From assembly GCF_018613835.1 (NCBI RefSeq), contig NZ_JAGGPM010000023.1, positions 62,001 to 126,000 of the forward strand: 64,000 bases of DNA, given 5' to 3'. This DNA is from Arthrobacter sp. ISL-5. Lineage in GTDB: Bacteria > Actinomycetota > Actinomycetes > Actinomycetales > Micrococcaceae. Shown here piece by piece: positions 1-8,460 of this stretch. Under the pieces are notes generated by a model. That model saw only the letters and a program-made list of their open reading frames with translations, had not been told where the DNA came from and did no database searches. How positions within the stretch are numbered: position 1 is the stretch's first letter; every line of letters begins with the position of its first letter. The translations under genes and the position numbers were made by a program.

Positions 1-558
1 AAACTTCATGCACGTGACTGGCGGGGTTTCCGGCTGGCCCCTGTTCCCGGGCTCATCGGCATACTGGGAGTCTGTCTGGTTCTGGCTTGGGCAACGCAGA
101 CGGGTCCTGTGCGCGGGTACGTCGCGTCGAGCCAGTACTTCTTTGAGCGAGACACGAAGGACTCGATCATCTCGTCGGACGAGTACGCGCTGTTGGCCCG
201 TCTGGGATCGGAAGTGCCAAAGGACGCTGTGATCGCCGTAAACCCCTGGAACGGCGGGGCACTGGCGTACGCCTTTGCGGACCGGCAGGTGCTGGAATTC
301 CACATGGGCCAGCGGGAGACTCCGAGCATGCGCGTGGTGGCAGAGTCCCTCGCGGAGGCAGGCACATCGCCCGCGGTGTGCGATGCCGTGCGGGAGACAA
401 AGGTCTCCTACGTACTGGATTTCGGCACCCAGTACCTGTTGAACCATCCTGAGAGCAAGCTCTACCCGGGTCTGCAGAACCTGGAGTCATCCAAGGCCGT
501 TCAACTCGTGGACAGGCAGGGAGACGCCAAGCTGTTCAAGGTAGTGGCCTGCAGCTAA
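1..558 (+). CDS. C-terminal part of a membrane protein (DUF6541-like), truncated by window edge
   Basis: The frame is open from base 1 to a TAA at 556-558, so the start lies upstream of the window. The visible N-terminal end has a hydrophobic stretch (residues about 17-35, containing GILGVCLVLAWA). A soluble tail of about 145 residues follows, with motifs such as SSDEYALLARLG and VNPWNGGALAYAF. This arrangement, a multi-spanning protein with a soluble C-terminus beside polysaccharide genes, resembles DUF6541-type proteins of actinobacterial glycan clusters. The family assignment is inference, because most of the membrane domain is missing. It is followed at once by a strong hairpin terminator and a convergent wecB-like gene. 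Confidence 0.7.
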   Translation, partial: KLHARDWRGFRLAPVPGLIGILGVCLVLAWATQTGPVRGYVASSQYFFERDTKDSIISSDEYALLARLGSEVPKDAVIAVNPWNGGALAYAFADRQVLEFHMGQRETPSMRVVAESLAEAGTSPAVCDAVRETKVSYVLDFGTQYLLNHPESKLYPGLQNLESSKAVQLVDRQGDAKLFKVVACS

Positions 559-584
559 GTCCCGGACCAAGGAAAAGACCAAGG

Positions 585-634
585 AAAAGACCTCCGGCCC
601 GGCAGCTTAACGGCTGCCGGGCCGGAGGTCTTTT
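585..634. terminator. Bidirectional intrinsic terminator
   Basis: A 22-bp perfect inverted repeat (585-606 and 613-634) with a 6-nt loop. The A-run on the left and T-run on the right serve both strands. It separates the convergent membrane-protein gene and the epimerase gene. Confidence 0.9.
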
Positions 635-673
635 TCCCGGGCGTTGGCCAATGCGGTCAAAGCCCGGGCAGGA

Positions 674-1738
674 TCACTTGCCGAATGCCTGAAGCAAGGC
701 AGCCACTGTCCGCTCAGCGGCGTGGCCGTCACCGTAGGGGGTAGCGTCCGTGGCGGCCGGGGCGGGACGCCTTACCGTGTCGGCGAGGATGCTGAGGTCC
801 TTGCTCACGAGCACGTTCCAGCCCAGTTCGACGGTCTCCACCCATTCGGTTTCGGGGCGGATGGTGGTGCAGGGCGTGCGGAGCAGGAAGGCTTCCTTCT
901 GGAGTCCGCCGGAGTCGGTGATGACGCCTGCGCTGTTCCTCACGGCATGGACCAGCTGCGGGTAGGCCAGCGGCGCCGCGACGCGGACCGATCCCTGCTC
1001 CAGATCGAGGCCGTGCTTGGCAGCCAGGCTCACGAGCCGCGGGTGGGCCAGCAGGAACACCGGCTTCTCCAGGCTGGCCAGGGATCCGATGACGGCGGCC
1101 AGGCGCTCCGGGGAGTCGGTGTTGTCGGGCCGGTGAATGGTGCAGACGTAGTATTCGCCCGGTGCCGCATCCACCGGGAGGGGCTGATGGTTGGCGTCGA
1201 GCATGTCGCGGACTTTGAACAGCACGTCCGTCATGACATCGCCCACAAGAACGGTCCGTTCCGCGAGGCCCTCGGTGGCCAGGTGCTTGACGGCCACCTC
1301 GGTGGGCGCGAGCAGGAGGTCGGCGCTGTGGTCGGTCAGGACGCGGTTGTGCTCTTCCGGCATGCGGCGGTTGAAGGAGCGGAGTCCGGCTTCCAGGTGT
1401 GCGACGGGGATGTGCATCTTGATGGCCGCGATGGCAGCGGCCAGGGTGGAGTTCGTGTCGCCGTAAACGAGGACGCAGTCCGGAGCGGACTCTTCCAGGA
1501 TTCCCTCAAGTCCGTGCAGCATCGCACCGGTCTGTGCGCCGTGCTTGCCGGAACCGACCCCGAGGTTGAAGTCGGGTGCGGGGATGCCAAGATCCCGGAA
1601 GAACACATCGCTCATGAGTTCGTCATAGTGCTGGCCGGTGTGGGCGATCAGGTGTTCGGCCTGGCCCTCCATGGCCGCCGCGATGGGCGCAAGTTTTACA
1701 AACTGGGGACGTGCGCCAACGACGCTGAGAATACGCAT
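674..1738 (-). CDS. wecB: UDP-N-acetylglucosamine 2-epimerase (non-hydrolysing)
   Basis: This 354-aa cytosolic enzyme interconverts UDP-GlcNAc and UDP-ManNAc, supplying ManNAc-type precursors for surface glycans. Visible family motifs are GARPQFVK at the N-terminus, HTGQHYDELMS (about 34-44), HLEAGLRS in the middle, and RPETEWVETVELG and DSGGLQKEAFLL in the C-terminal half. Length is normal for the family (about 360-380). The ATG at 1738 is preceded by TAAACT with a 7-nt gap, predicting a leaderless transcript and fixing the start. It sits at the left edge of the polysaccharide island and converges on the preceding gene across a strong terminator. Assignment is firm; the glycan it feeds is unknown. 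Confidence 0.93.
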   Translation of the reverse strand: MRILSVVGARPQFVKLAPIAAAMEGQAEHLIAHTGQHYDELMSDVFFRDLGIPAPDFNLGVGSGKHGAQTGAMLHGLEGILEESAPDCVLVYGDTNSTLAAAIAAIKMHIPVAHLEAGLRSFNRRMPEEHNRVLTDHSADLLLAPTEVAVKHLATEGLAERTVLVGDVMTDVLFKVRDMLDANHQPLPVDAAPGEYYVCTIHRPDNTDSPERLAAVIGSLASLEKPVFLLAHPRLVSLAAKHGLDLEQGSVRVAAPLAYPQLVHAVRNSAGVITDSGGLQKEAFLLRTPCTTIRPETEWVETVELGWNVLVSKDLSILADTVRRPAPAATDATPYGDGHAAERTVAALLQAFGK

Positions 1739-1745
1739 GGGTTCA

Positions 1746-1751
1746 AGTTTA
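1746..1751 (-). promoter_or_regulatory. Predicted -10 element of wecB (leaderless)
   Basis: Minus-strand hexamer TAAACT ends 7 nt before the wecB ATG, so the transcript should begin at or next to the start codon. No convincing -35 is visible. Confidence 0.5.
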
Positions 1752-1849
1752 GAGGCAGGTCGCCCATATTTCCGCCCGGGCAGGACCTCTCGGCTGTGCG
1801 GGCCCGGACCGCCAGGCCTGCCGGCGCGGCCGGGGGGCGGACTCCGCGA

Positions 1850-2980
1850 TCAGGAAACCGTGAACACTCCCGCTTTCGCACGTCGCCGTTCCGCCGCATA
1901 GTGCCTCAGCACTGAGTCGCGCGACAGGACGGCCAGCGGGTTGACGGTGAGAAGGTCACCCAATCTACCGGAATTCCTGTGACGTTCGACGGCGGCGCGC
2001 AGCGCCGGTACATCCTTCGCCGCTGATGCGGCGCGGGCCAGTTCAGCATCCCGGCGGCTCAGCGCGGGCAGTGAGCCGCCGGCAAAGGCGAAGAGGCGGC
2101 CGGAGACGTCCGCCCAATATCGGCGTTCAGTGTCGTCCCACAGAGCCTTCCCGTCGTCATTCGCCGCGCCCGCACCTCTCCGGACCAGAGCACCGATGCC
2201 GTGGACCCGCAGGATCTTCAGCGCCACGGTTCGGCGTTCGGCGGGCGTTGCCTCCTGGAGCCAGCCAGTGACGAGCAACCTCTCAAGCCAGCGGAATTCC
2301 TCCGCCAGCGGGTTGATTGAGCTGGTAACGCGGCCTGATCCGGAATCATCCGTCTGGTGATAAGCGGGGGAGCCATAGGGGTAGCAGACAGCGCCTGAGC
2401 GGAACCAGAGCTTGAGGGTCGTTTCGATGTCTTCACCTGTGCGCAGGCCTTCGGCATACCGGAATCCGATCCTTGAGAGGGCGGAGCGGCGAAGCAGGCC
2501 GTAGGGAACACTCCGGTACGCCAGGCCGTCCTTTAGCGGATCCAATATTTGCGGCTTGGACGGCCGGATGCGGGGAGCAGGAAGGATGGCACCCTCAGGG
2601 GTGCGCAACGGCGCAATGACGGCGGACGCGCTGGTGGACTGCGCAGCTTTCCACCAGGCGGCCAGCGATCCGGGCTCCAGATAGTCATCGGAGTCAAGGA
2701 AGCTGAGGTACGTTGCCGTGCTGTGTTCCAGGGCGAGGTTGCGCGGGCCCGCCGGAGACCTGACGCCGTCGTCGCATCTTAGCCAGGTGACGCCGTCGGA
2801 ACCGGAACCGGACTGCCTCGGGACGTCGGCGTCGCCGAGGTTGTGGAGCACGACGGTCACGCCAAGGCCCACGCCAAGGTCTGCCAGCTCACGCTCCTGG
2901 TCGAGCACGGACCTGACCGCGCGCATGAATGGCCGCTCCAGGTCATGGACCGGAATGACTACTTCGATGCTCTGGCTCAT
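1850..2980 (-). CDS. Family 2 glycosyltransferase (paralogue of the divergent neighbour)
   Basis: 376 aa. It has a GT-A fold N-terminus (EVVIPVHDLERPF at about 6-18), the acceptor/metal motif FLDSDDYLEPGS near residue 93-104, and a conserved RTGEDIETTLKLWF segment near 180. These are typical of GT2 enzymes that use nucleotide sugars on the cytosolic face. The C-terminal 150 residues are helical and unassigned. It is clearly homologous to the divergent gene at 3035: SPAGPRN, SDDYLEPGSLA and TGEDI all have counterparts. ATG at 2980 has a GAGGAG sequence upstream. Donor and acceptor sugars cannot be told from sequence. Confidence 0.85.
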   Translation of the reverse strand: MSQSIEVVIPVHDLERPFMRAVRSVLDQERELADLGVGLGVTVVLHNLGDADVPRQSGSGSDGVTWLRCDDGVRSPAGPRNLALEHSTATYLSFLDSDDYLEPGSLAAWWKAAQSTSASAVIAPLRTPEGAILPAPRIRPSKPQILDPLKDGLAYRSVPYGLLRRSALSRIGFRYAEGLRTGEDIETTLKLWFRSGAVCYPYGSPAYHQTDDSGSGRVTSSINPLAEEFRWLERLLVTGWLQEATPAERRTVALKILRVHGIGALVRRGAGAANDDGKALWDDTERRYWADVSGRLFAFAGGSLPALSRRDAELARAASAAKDVPALRAAVERHRNSGRLGDLLTVNPLAVLSRDSVLRHYAAERRRAKAGVFTVS

Positions 2981-3022
2981 GGGGTGTGCGTGCTCCTCGG
3001 CAAGGTTTCATGGGTCCCGCGA

Positions 3023-3028
3023 TAACCT
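3023..3028 (+). promoter_or_regulatory. Predicted -10 element of the GT2 gene at 3035 (leaderless)
   Basis: TAACCT ends 6 nt before the GTG at 3035. It lies in the 54-bp divergent spacer between the two paralogous GT2 genes. Confidence 0.45.
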
Positions 3029-3034
3029 TACTGG

Positions 3035-4141
3035 GTGGACAACGAATTACAGGACCCTGTGCTGCTCGACCTGGTGATCGCCGTGCACACCCCGGACAGG
3101 CCGGTGGAGCGCGCGGTGGCATCGCTGATCGACGGCGGATTGCCCACAGCTCCCGGCGCGAAGCGGCGCCTGCGGATCAACGTGGTTTGCCATAACACTG
3201 ATGTCGATCCGATCCGTGAGCGGGTGGCACCCGAACACCGCAGCCTGGTCCGTTTTCTGCATTATGCGGACGGCATCAAGAGCCCGGCCGGCCCTTTCAA
3301 TCACGGCATAGCCCAGTCAACAGGCACATGGGTGGCCATCATGGGCAGCGATGATTCCGTGGAGCCCGGGGCGCTTGCGCAGTGGGTGGACGCTGCGGAG
3401 CGCGACCAGGCCGACGTGCTGATAGCGCCCATGGGGCACGCAGGCGGCGGCCCCATCCGCACCCCGGTGGTCAGGCGTGCACACCGCAGCCGGCTTGATC
3501 CGGTAGCCGACCGCCTGACCTACCGGACAGCGCCGCTGGGTCTGCTGCGGCTGTCGCTCGTGCGGCAACTCGGGCTCTCCTTTCCGACCCGCTACGCCAC
3601 CGGCGAGGACCAGTCCTTTTCCGCGAGGCTGTGGTTTTCGGGCGCGAAGATCAGCTACGGCCGCGGCCTGCCGCGGTATCTGGTGCACGCCGACGCTGCC
3701 GTCCGCGTGACCCATACCGCGCGTCCGGTCCGGGAGGATTTGGCCTTCGCAACCGATATGGTCACCTCCGAGTGGTTCGCGGGACTGCCGCAGGCCGCCA
3801 GGGAGGCGATCGTCACGAAGATCATTCGGGTTCATGTCTTCGGGCATGTCCTGCTTCGGGCTGACGCCGGAACTTGGAATTCTGAGGATGCCGCCCAAAT
3901 GGCACAGGAGCTGCGGAAACTGCTGTTCAGGGCACCGCACGCTGCCCGCCCGCTTTCGCTGGCGGACCGAAGACTGCTCGACGCCGTTGCGCGCCAGGAA
4001 GCGGACGTTGCGGTCATGAAGAGGCTGGCTTTGGCCCGGCGGCGGTTTACCAGCCCGCAGACCTGGGTGCCGCGCAGTTTCTCCCACGCCCTGCATCCCG
4101 AGGCGCCGCTGAGGTTCATGAGTGCCTCGGCCCTGGTCTAG
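3035..4141 (+). CDS. Family 2 glycosyltransferase (paralogue of the divergent neighbour)
   Basis: 368 aa, GTG start supported by the TAACCT hexamer 6 nt upstream. GT-A fold motifs are LVIAVHTPDRPVERAV near residue 10-25, IMGSDDSVEPGALAQW near 105-120 and ATGEDQSFSARLWF near 190. It is homologous over its length to the minus-strand gene at 1850-2980, so the pair arose by an inverted duplication or by divergence from a common ancestor. SDD provides the D-x-D-like metal ligand. It probably adds a sugar to the same surface glycan as its paralogue; specificity is unknown. Confidence 0.85.
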   Translation: MDNELQDPVLLDLVIAVHTPDRPVERAVASLIDGGLPTAPGAKRRLRINVVCHNTDVDPIRERVAPEHRSLVRFLHYADGIKSPAGPFNHGIAQSTGTWVAIMGSDDSVEPGALAQWVDAAERDQADVLIAPMGHAGGGPIRTPVVRRAHRSRLDPVADRLTYRTAPLGLLRLSLVRQLGLSFPTRYATGEDQSFSARLWFSGAKISYGRGLPRYLVHADAAVRVTHTARPVREDLAFATDMVTSEWFAGLPQAAREAIVTKIIRVHVFGHVLLRADAGTWNSEDAAQMAQELRKLLFRAPHAARPLSLADRRLLDAVARQEADVAVMKRLALARRRFTSPQTWVPRSFSHALHPEAPLRFMSASALV

Positions 4142-4211
4142 CGCCTCGGGAAGAACCCGGCCGCCCGGCGCCAACGCGTTCCGTAAAGTCTCCGATCCGT
4201 CAAAGGAACAC

Positions 4212-5333
4212 ATGAAGATCCTTGTAGTCGCAACGTGGTACCCCCATGAAGAAAACCCCACCGAGGCGCCCTTCAACGCCGAGCACGTGGAAGCCGTTCG
4301 GGGCCGGGGGCATGACGTTCGCGTGGTCCACGTGCGTCTCGGCACCACGCTCGCCATGCCGCGGCCGGCGTCGGGCTTGTGGGAAGGCACTCCGGTGCGC
4401 CGCGTGGCGGCCGACCCGAAGCGACCGGCCAGCGTGCTGGCTGCATCCCGGACCCTGGCCAAGGAAATGGCCTGGGCGGACGTGGTCCACACAATGGCGT
4501 TTTCCTCGATCCTTGTCACGATGTTCCCCTGGGCTGTACGCACGCTGACGGGCCGGAGCGCGGCCTGGGTGCACACCGAGCACTGGAACGGCGTGGTGAA
4601 CCCGTCGAGTGTTTCACCCGCCTGGGAGAAGCTGTCCCGGGTGCGCGCTGTCCTGCGCCTGCCCCACGTTGTCACCGGCGTCACCGGGCAGCTCACCCGG
4701 GAGATGCAGCGATTCGCGCGGCCGCACGCCGCGATGGTGGTGCCGTGCGTGGTCAAGGCGCGCGGCGCCGTCGTCCCCGCTCCGTTCGGTACGCCGCTCC
4801 GGCTCGCTGCCGTCGGCGGACTCATTGGCCGGAAGCGCCCGCTGGAAGCGGTCCGGACCATTGGCTGGTTGCGCGACCACGGCACGAAGGCGCACCTGAC
4901 CTGGGTGGGTGAAGGTCCGCTGCGCACCGAGTGTGAAGCGCTGATCGCCGAACTCGGGCTTGAAAATCAGGTCACGTTGACCGGCTCGGTGCGGCCCGCG
5001 GATGTTGCCGGCCACCTGTCACGGGCTGATCTGTTCTTTCTGCCGACTGCCCAGGAAAACTTCTTCACCTCGGCTGCCGAGGCGCTGGCGGCAGGACGTG
5101 CCGTGGTGGCCACGCGTGTCGGCGGCTTCAGTGACTATGCCAACGCCACGAACAGCCGGCTGGTTGACGAGGTAACCCCGGAGTCGCTGGGCAGGGCTGT
5201 GCTTGATGCACGGGACGCGTTCAAGGACGTGCCCGCCGAAGACATCGCGGGCCCCGTCCTCGAACGGTTTTCGCCGGAAGCCGTTGGCGAGCTTTTCGAC
5301 CGCGCGTATACGACGGCCCTTGCCCGTGCCTGA
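4212..5333 (+). CDS. Family 4-type (GT-B fold) glycosyltransferase
   Basis: 373 aa from the ATG at 4212, which has AAAGGA just upstream and begins the typical MKILVVATWYPHEENP strand of a GT-B enzyme. A longer frame back to 4122 would overlap the previous gene and adds no conserved sequence. The C-terminal nucleotide-sugar domain shows AVGGLIGRKRPLEAV, TWVGEGPL and the FFLPTAQENFFTSAAEALAAGRAVVAT block, with the Glu pair typical of GT4 enzymes. It is part of the plus-strand glycosyltransferase run. Substrate is unknown. Confidence 0.86.
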   Translation: MKILVVATWYPHEENPTEAPFNAEHVEAVRGRGHDVRVVHVRLGTTLAMPRPASGLWEGTPVRRVAADPKRPASVLAASRTLAKEMAWADVVHTMAFSSILVTMFPWAVRTLTGRSAAWVHTEHWNGVVNPSSVSPAWEKLSRVRAVLRLPHVVTGVTGQLTREMQRFARPHAAMVVPCVVKARGAVVPAPFGTPLRLAAVGGLIGRKRPLEAVRTIGWLRDHGTKAHLTWVGEGPLRTECEALIAELGLENQVTLTGSVRPADVAGHLSRADLFFLPTAQENFFTSAAEALAAGRAVVATRVGGFSDYANATNSRLVDEVTPESLGRAVLDARDAFKDVPAEDIAGPVLERFSPEAVGELFDRAYTTALARA

Positions 5334-5411
5334 AGTCAGGACACCTGAGGTCAGGGCCCCGTTGGTCGGGGCACCTTTGCGAACAATTGCAGGCTCTCTC
5401 GGAGGGGAACA

Positions 5412-6416
5412 GTGAAGTCCGAACCCAAGGTTCTTCAGTTCAATGACTGCGCCTTCGTAGCGCGGAACATGGTCCGCGCCGCAGCCAGGGCGGGCATCGG
5501 CTGGGACTACATGCCGCCGGAGCAGGTGCGTCCGATGACGCCCGCGCCGAAGAACCCGCTGCGGGCCAAGGCCCGGTTCATCCCGTACGTGGCGCGGAGG
5601 GCGGTGAAACTCCGGATGGCCGAGGTCGTCCATGTGCACTACGCGACCAGTGCGCGCCTCCTCCGGGAGCGTGGCATGCCCCGGCGCCCGTATGCCCTGA
5701 CTCTTCACGGAACGGACATCCGGAAGCAATGGGCGGACCCCCAGCTCCACGGCGAAATCCAGCGGGCCGTTGACGGGGCAGCCCACGTGTTCTTCGCAAA
5801 TAATGACACCGCTGAGAACGCCCGCCGGGCCCGCCCGGACGCAGAATTCCTCCCGGCACTCGTTGATGCTGCAGCGCTTCCCGCATGGAACCCCGGAAGC
5901 CAGGCGACCATACTCTTCGTGTCACGGTGGGACGACGACAAGGGAGTGGAGCAGCAACTCGGGCTGGCACGCAGGCTGAGTTCCGCCGTCGGAAACCGGG
6001 CGAAGATACTCGGCCTGAACTGGGGGCCCGGAGCCGAACTGGCAAGGCAGGCGGGTGTGACCCTGCTTGAGCGGATGCCGCAGGACGATTTCCACCGGAT
6101 TATGGCCCAGGCACATGTGGCGGTGGGCCAAGCCACCAACAACTTCGCCACAAGCGAGTTCGAAGCATTGTGCATGGGCGCCCCGCTGGCAGCGCTGGGG
6201 AGCAGGCTTCCGCGGCCCGACGACGGGACGACGCCGCCGGTCCTCGAGGGAAGCGAGGACGACGTGATCGAACAGGTCCTTGCCGCGCTGGAAGATCCCA
6301 TGGCCACATCGGCCCGGCTGGGGGGAGCGGCCTGGTCGCTGCCCAGGTACGACGCAGCGGCGTTCGTGCAGCGGCTGGATTCGCTGTACAAACAGATCGC
6401 GGCCGGCAGGGTCTAG
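5412..6416 (+). CDS. GT-B glycosyltransferase, paralogue of the gene at 8461
   Basis: 334 aa, GTG start with GGAGGGG at 5401-5407. Recognisable segments are PYALTLHGTDIRKQW (about 97-111), RPDAEFLPALVD, FVSRWDDDKGVEQQ (donor-domain entry) and AHVAVGQATNNFATSEFEAL. All of these recur in the protein at 8461-9429, so the two are paralogues. They flank the ABC exporter gene, which is on the opposite strand. Its TAG overlaps the TAG of that exporter gene within a CTAG palindrome (6413-6416), leaving no room for a terminator between them. Confidence 0.82.
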   Translation: MKSEPKVLQFNDCAFVARNMVRAAARAGIGWDYMPPEQVRPMTPAPKNPLRAKARFIPYVARRAVKLRMAEVVHVHYATSARLLRERGMPRRPYALTLHGTDIRKQWADPQLHGEIQRAVDGAAHVFFANNDTAENARRARPDAEFLPALVDAAALPAWNPGSQATILFVSRWDDDKGVEQQLGLARRLSSAVGNRAKILGLNWGPGAELARQAGVTLLERMPQDDFHRIMAQAHVAVGQATNNFATSEFEALCMGAPLAALGSRLPRPDDGTTPPVLEGSEDDVIEQVLAALEDPMATSARLGGAAWSLPRYDAAAFVQRLDSLYKQIAAGRV

Positions 6417-8281
6417 CTGGAGCCCGCTACGGTTCCGTCAGTGTCCCGGCCCGCCGTCGCCGGTCCGGCCGAAACCGAGGCGAGAGGCTCAGAACGCTCG
6501 GGCGTGTGGAGCCCCGCGAGGGCTGCCTGCTGCGCGAAATCAGGGTTGACCGCGACGACTTCGTCGAAGGTGCCCTGCGACACGATGGTGCCTTCCTTCA
6601 TGAAGCAGATCTGGTCGTTGTTGCGGATGGTCGAGAGCCGGTGGGCGACCGAGATGACCGTGATCTCGCCGTGGAGTTCGCTGATGGCCTTCGCCACCGC
6701 AGCTTCGGTGGATGTGTCCAAGGCGCTGGTGGCTTCGTCGAGGACGAGCACCAAGGGGTCCGTGTACAGGGCGCGGGCGATGCCGAGGCGCTGGCGCTGG
6801 CCGCCGGACAGGGCGAGGCCGCGTTCGCCGACGCGTCCGTGGATGCCGCCCTTGCGGGCTTCGATGGTTTCCAGGAGCTGGGCCCGCTGAAGAGCCGTCC
6901 TGACCCGGTCTTCGTCGATGTCGCCGCCCCAGGTGAGTGCGACGTTCTGGGCCACCGATCCGTCAAAGATCGCAACTTCCTGGGGGACGTAGCCAACCCG
7001 CTTGCGCCAATCCGAAAGAACGTCCTCAAGAGGGACGCCATCGAGTGTCATCGTGCCTTTGGAAGGGGTCAGGAGCCCAAGGAAGATGTCGATCAGCGTA
7101 GACTTGCCGGCGCCCGACTGCCCGACCACTCCCACGGAGGAACCAATTGGCAGGCGCAGGTTGATGTCCCGGACGGCGGGAACGCCCGCGCCGGGATACG
7201 TGAACTCAACGTCTTTCAGCTCCAGCATCCGCGGCGCGCCCTTGATGGGCGTCTTGCCCAGCTTTTCGGCGTACTTGCGGAATTCCGCGGCATCGCGGAT
7301 GTCGCGCATGACCGTCTCCGTATAGGGGAGCGTGGACTGCACCAAAGTCAGCTGGGACTGCATTGCGGTGAGGGCAGGAACCATCTTGAATCCGGCCAGG
7401 CCGAAGATGGCCACCGAGGACATCGCAGCCTCAATACCGCCGATCAAATATCCGACCGTGCCGATGAGGAGGAAGCCGCCGATCAGTGCCATGTCGATCA
7501 CGAACTTGGGCACCGAGCCCATGAAGCGGATGTTCGACCTCGACCGGGCCGCACGTTCACGGCTGTGCATGACGATAGCGCCCACTTCGTCCGCCTTGTC
7601 GCGGAGGGTGATTTCCTTAAGCGCACCCAGCATTTCAGCCACCAGCGTGGACATGCGCATTGCGGCGTCACGGTTAACCTTGCCGGCCTCATAGGACTTC
7701 TTGGAAAGCCAGAGGTAGAGGAACGCCGCAATGCCGCCGAGATAGATGACGGTAGCGAGCGCCGTCTGCCAGGAAGCGCCGATCAGGACCACCAGCACCG
7801 AGACGAAGGTCAGGGCCATGGCCGGCAGGGTCACGGCCGGGAAGAGTACGCCCGAGACGGTGTTGGCTATTCCCACGTCGATCATCCGAACCAGTTCCGC
7901 GGTAGAGCGCTTCATGCGTTCGGTCCAGGGGGCACGGATGTAGCTCTGGAACAGGATGGTGCCGATTTCGAGTTCGTAGTCCGCGAACTTGCGGGTTGAG
8001 ACCCACTGCAGCCAGATGTTCAGCACAGACTTGAGGATCATGACCAGTGCGGAGGCGACCAGCAGGAGCAACCCGAAGTCCTGGCTCACGGATCCGAACA
8101 CCGGGAGGTTCATGCTTCCGCCCTTGAGGATCTGGTTCAGCACGAGCGCGAAGACACCGAGTGCTCCGGCATCGAGAAGTGCCAGAACAGCCGACAGGAC
8201 GCCGAAGAGCAGCAGGAACCTTCGTGCATTCGGCGGCAGAAGGGGCAGCAGTTCGCGCAGGGTGCGGCGCAGGTGTCTCAA
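6413..8281 (-). CDS. ABC exporter, fused permease-ATPase, PglK/MsbA-like (glycolipid flippase candidate)
   Basis: 622 aa. The N-terminal half (about 1-330) is a hydrophobic six-helix exporter domain beginning after a basic leader. The C-terminal half is an ATPase with Walker A GQSGAGKST, signature LSGGQRQRLGIARAL, Walker B LVLVLDEATSALD and switch SVAHRLSTI. Half-transporters of this type act as homodimers. In glycan loci, PglK/Wzk members flip lipid-linked oligosaccharides. Location among glycosyltransferases supports that role here, but the substrate is inference. Start is TTG at 8281 with GGAG at 8288-8291; there is no better ATG. It is transcribed against the surrounding glycosyltransferases. 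Confidence 0.88.
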   Translation of the reverse strand: MRHLRRTLRELLPLLPPNARRFLLLFGVLSAVLALLDAGALGVFALVLNQILKGGSMNLPVFGSVSQDFGLLLLVASALVMILKSVLNIWLQWVSTRKFADYELEIGTILFQSYIRAPWTERMKRSTAELVRMIDVGIANTVSGVLFPAVTLPAMALTFVSVLVVLIGASWQTALATVIYLGGIAAFLYLWLSKKSYEAGKVNRDAAMRMSTLVAEMLGALKEITLRDKADEVGAIVMHSRERAARSRSNIRFMGSVPKFVIDMALIGGFLLIGTVGYLIGGIEAAMSSVAIFGLAGFKMVPALTAMQSQLTLVQSTLPYTETVMRDIRDAAEFRKYAEKLGKTPIKGAPRMLELKDVEFTYPGAGVPAVRDINLRLPIGSSVGVVGQSGAGKSTLIDIFLGLLTPSKGTMTLDGVPLEDVLSDWRKRVGYVPQEVAIFDGSVAQNVALTWGGDIDEDRVRTALQRAQLLETIEARKGGIHGRVGERGLALSGGQRQRLGIARALYTDPLVLVLDEATSALDTSTEAAVAKAISELHGEITVISVAHRLSTIRNNDQICFMKEGTIVSQGTFDEVVAVNPDFAQQAALAGLHTPERSEPLASVSAGPATAGRDTDGTVAGSS

Positions 8282-8356
8282 GAATTACTCCAGAACAGCA
8301 AGGGACAGAATCCCTTCCAATACTACGCGTCGCCCTCTGTTGCACTGGCCGCCGCT

Positions 8357-8393
8357 GGCCAGTGCACGGGCAGGCACGGCCCGTGCACTGGCC
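8357..8393. repeat. Strong hairpin in divergent promoter region
   Basis: Perfect 15-bp inverted repeat (8357-8371 and 8379-8393; arm GGCCAGTGCACGGGC) with a 7-nt loop. A further copy of TGCACTGGCC lies at 8341-8350. A smaller hairpin AAGGGA-N5-TCCCTT is at 8300-8316. All lie between the divergent ABC exporter and glycosyltransferase starts. It could be an operator, a 5'UTR structure or a terminator-like insulator. No T-run follows. Confidence 0.6.
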
Positions 8394-8460
8394 GAGGCGC
8401 ACTGCGCGGGTCAGCGGTCGCCGCGAAACTGACGCGTGTCGTGGATGAGATGATGTTGGA

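Noticed and set aside
3317-4927. A 536-codon minus-strand frame across two glycosyltransferase genes
   Set aside because: Shadow of the plus-strand coding sequences; low-complexity translation with no domain.
6170-7999. A 609-codon plus-strand frame across the ABC exporter
   Set aside because: Antisense to a gene with clear Walker and signature motifs; no domain of its own.
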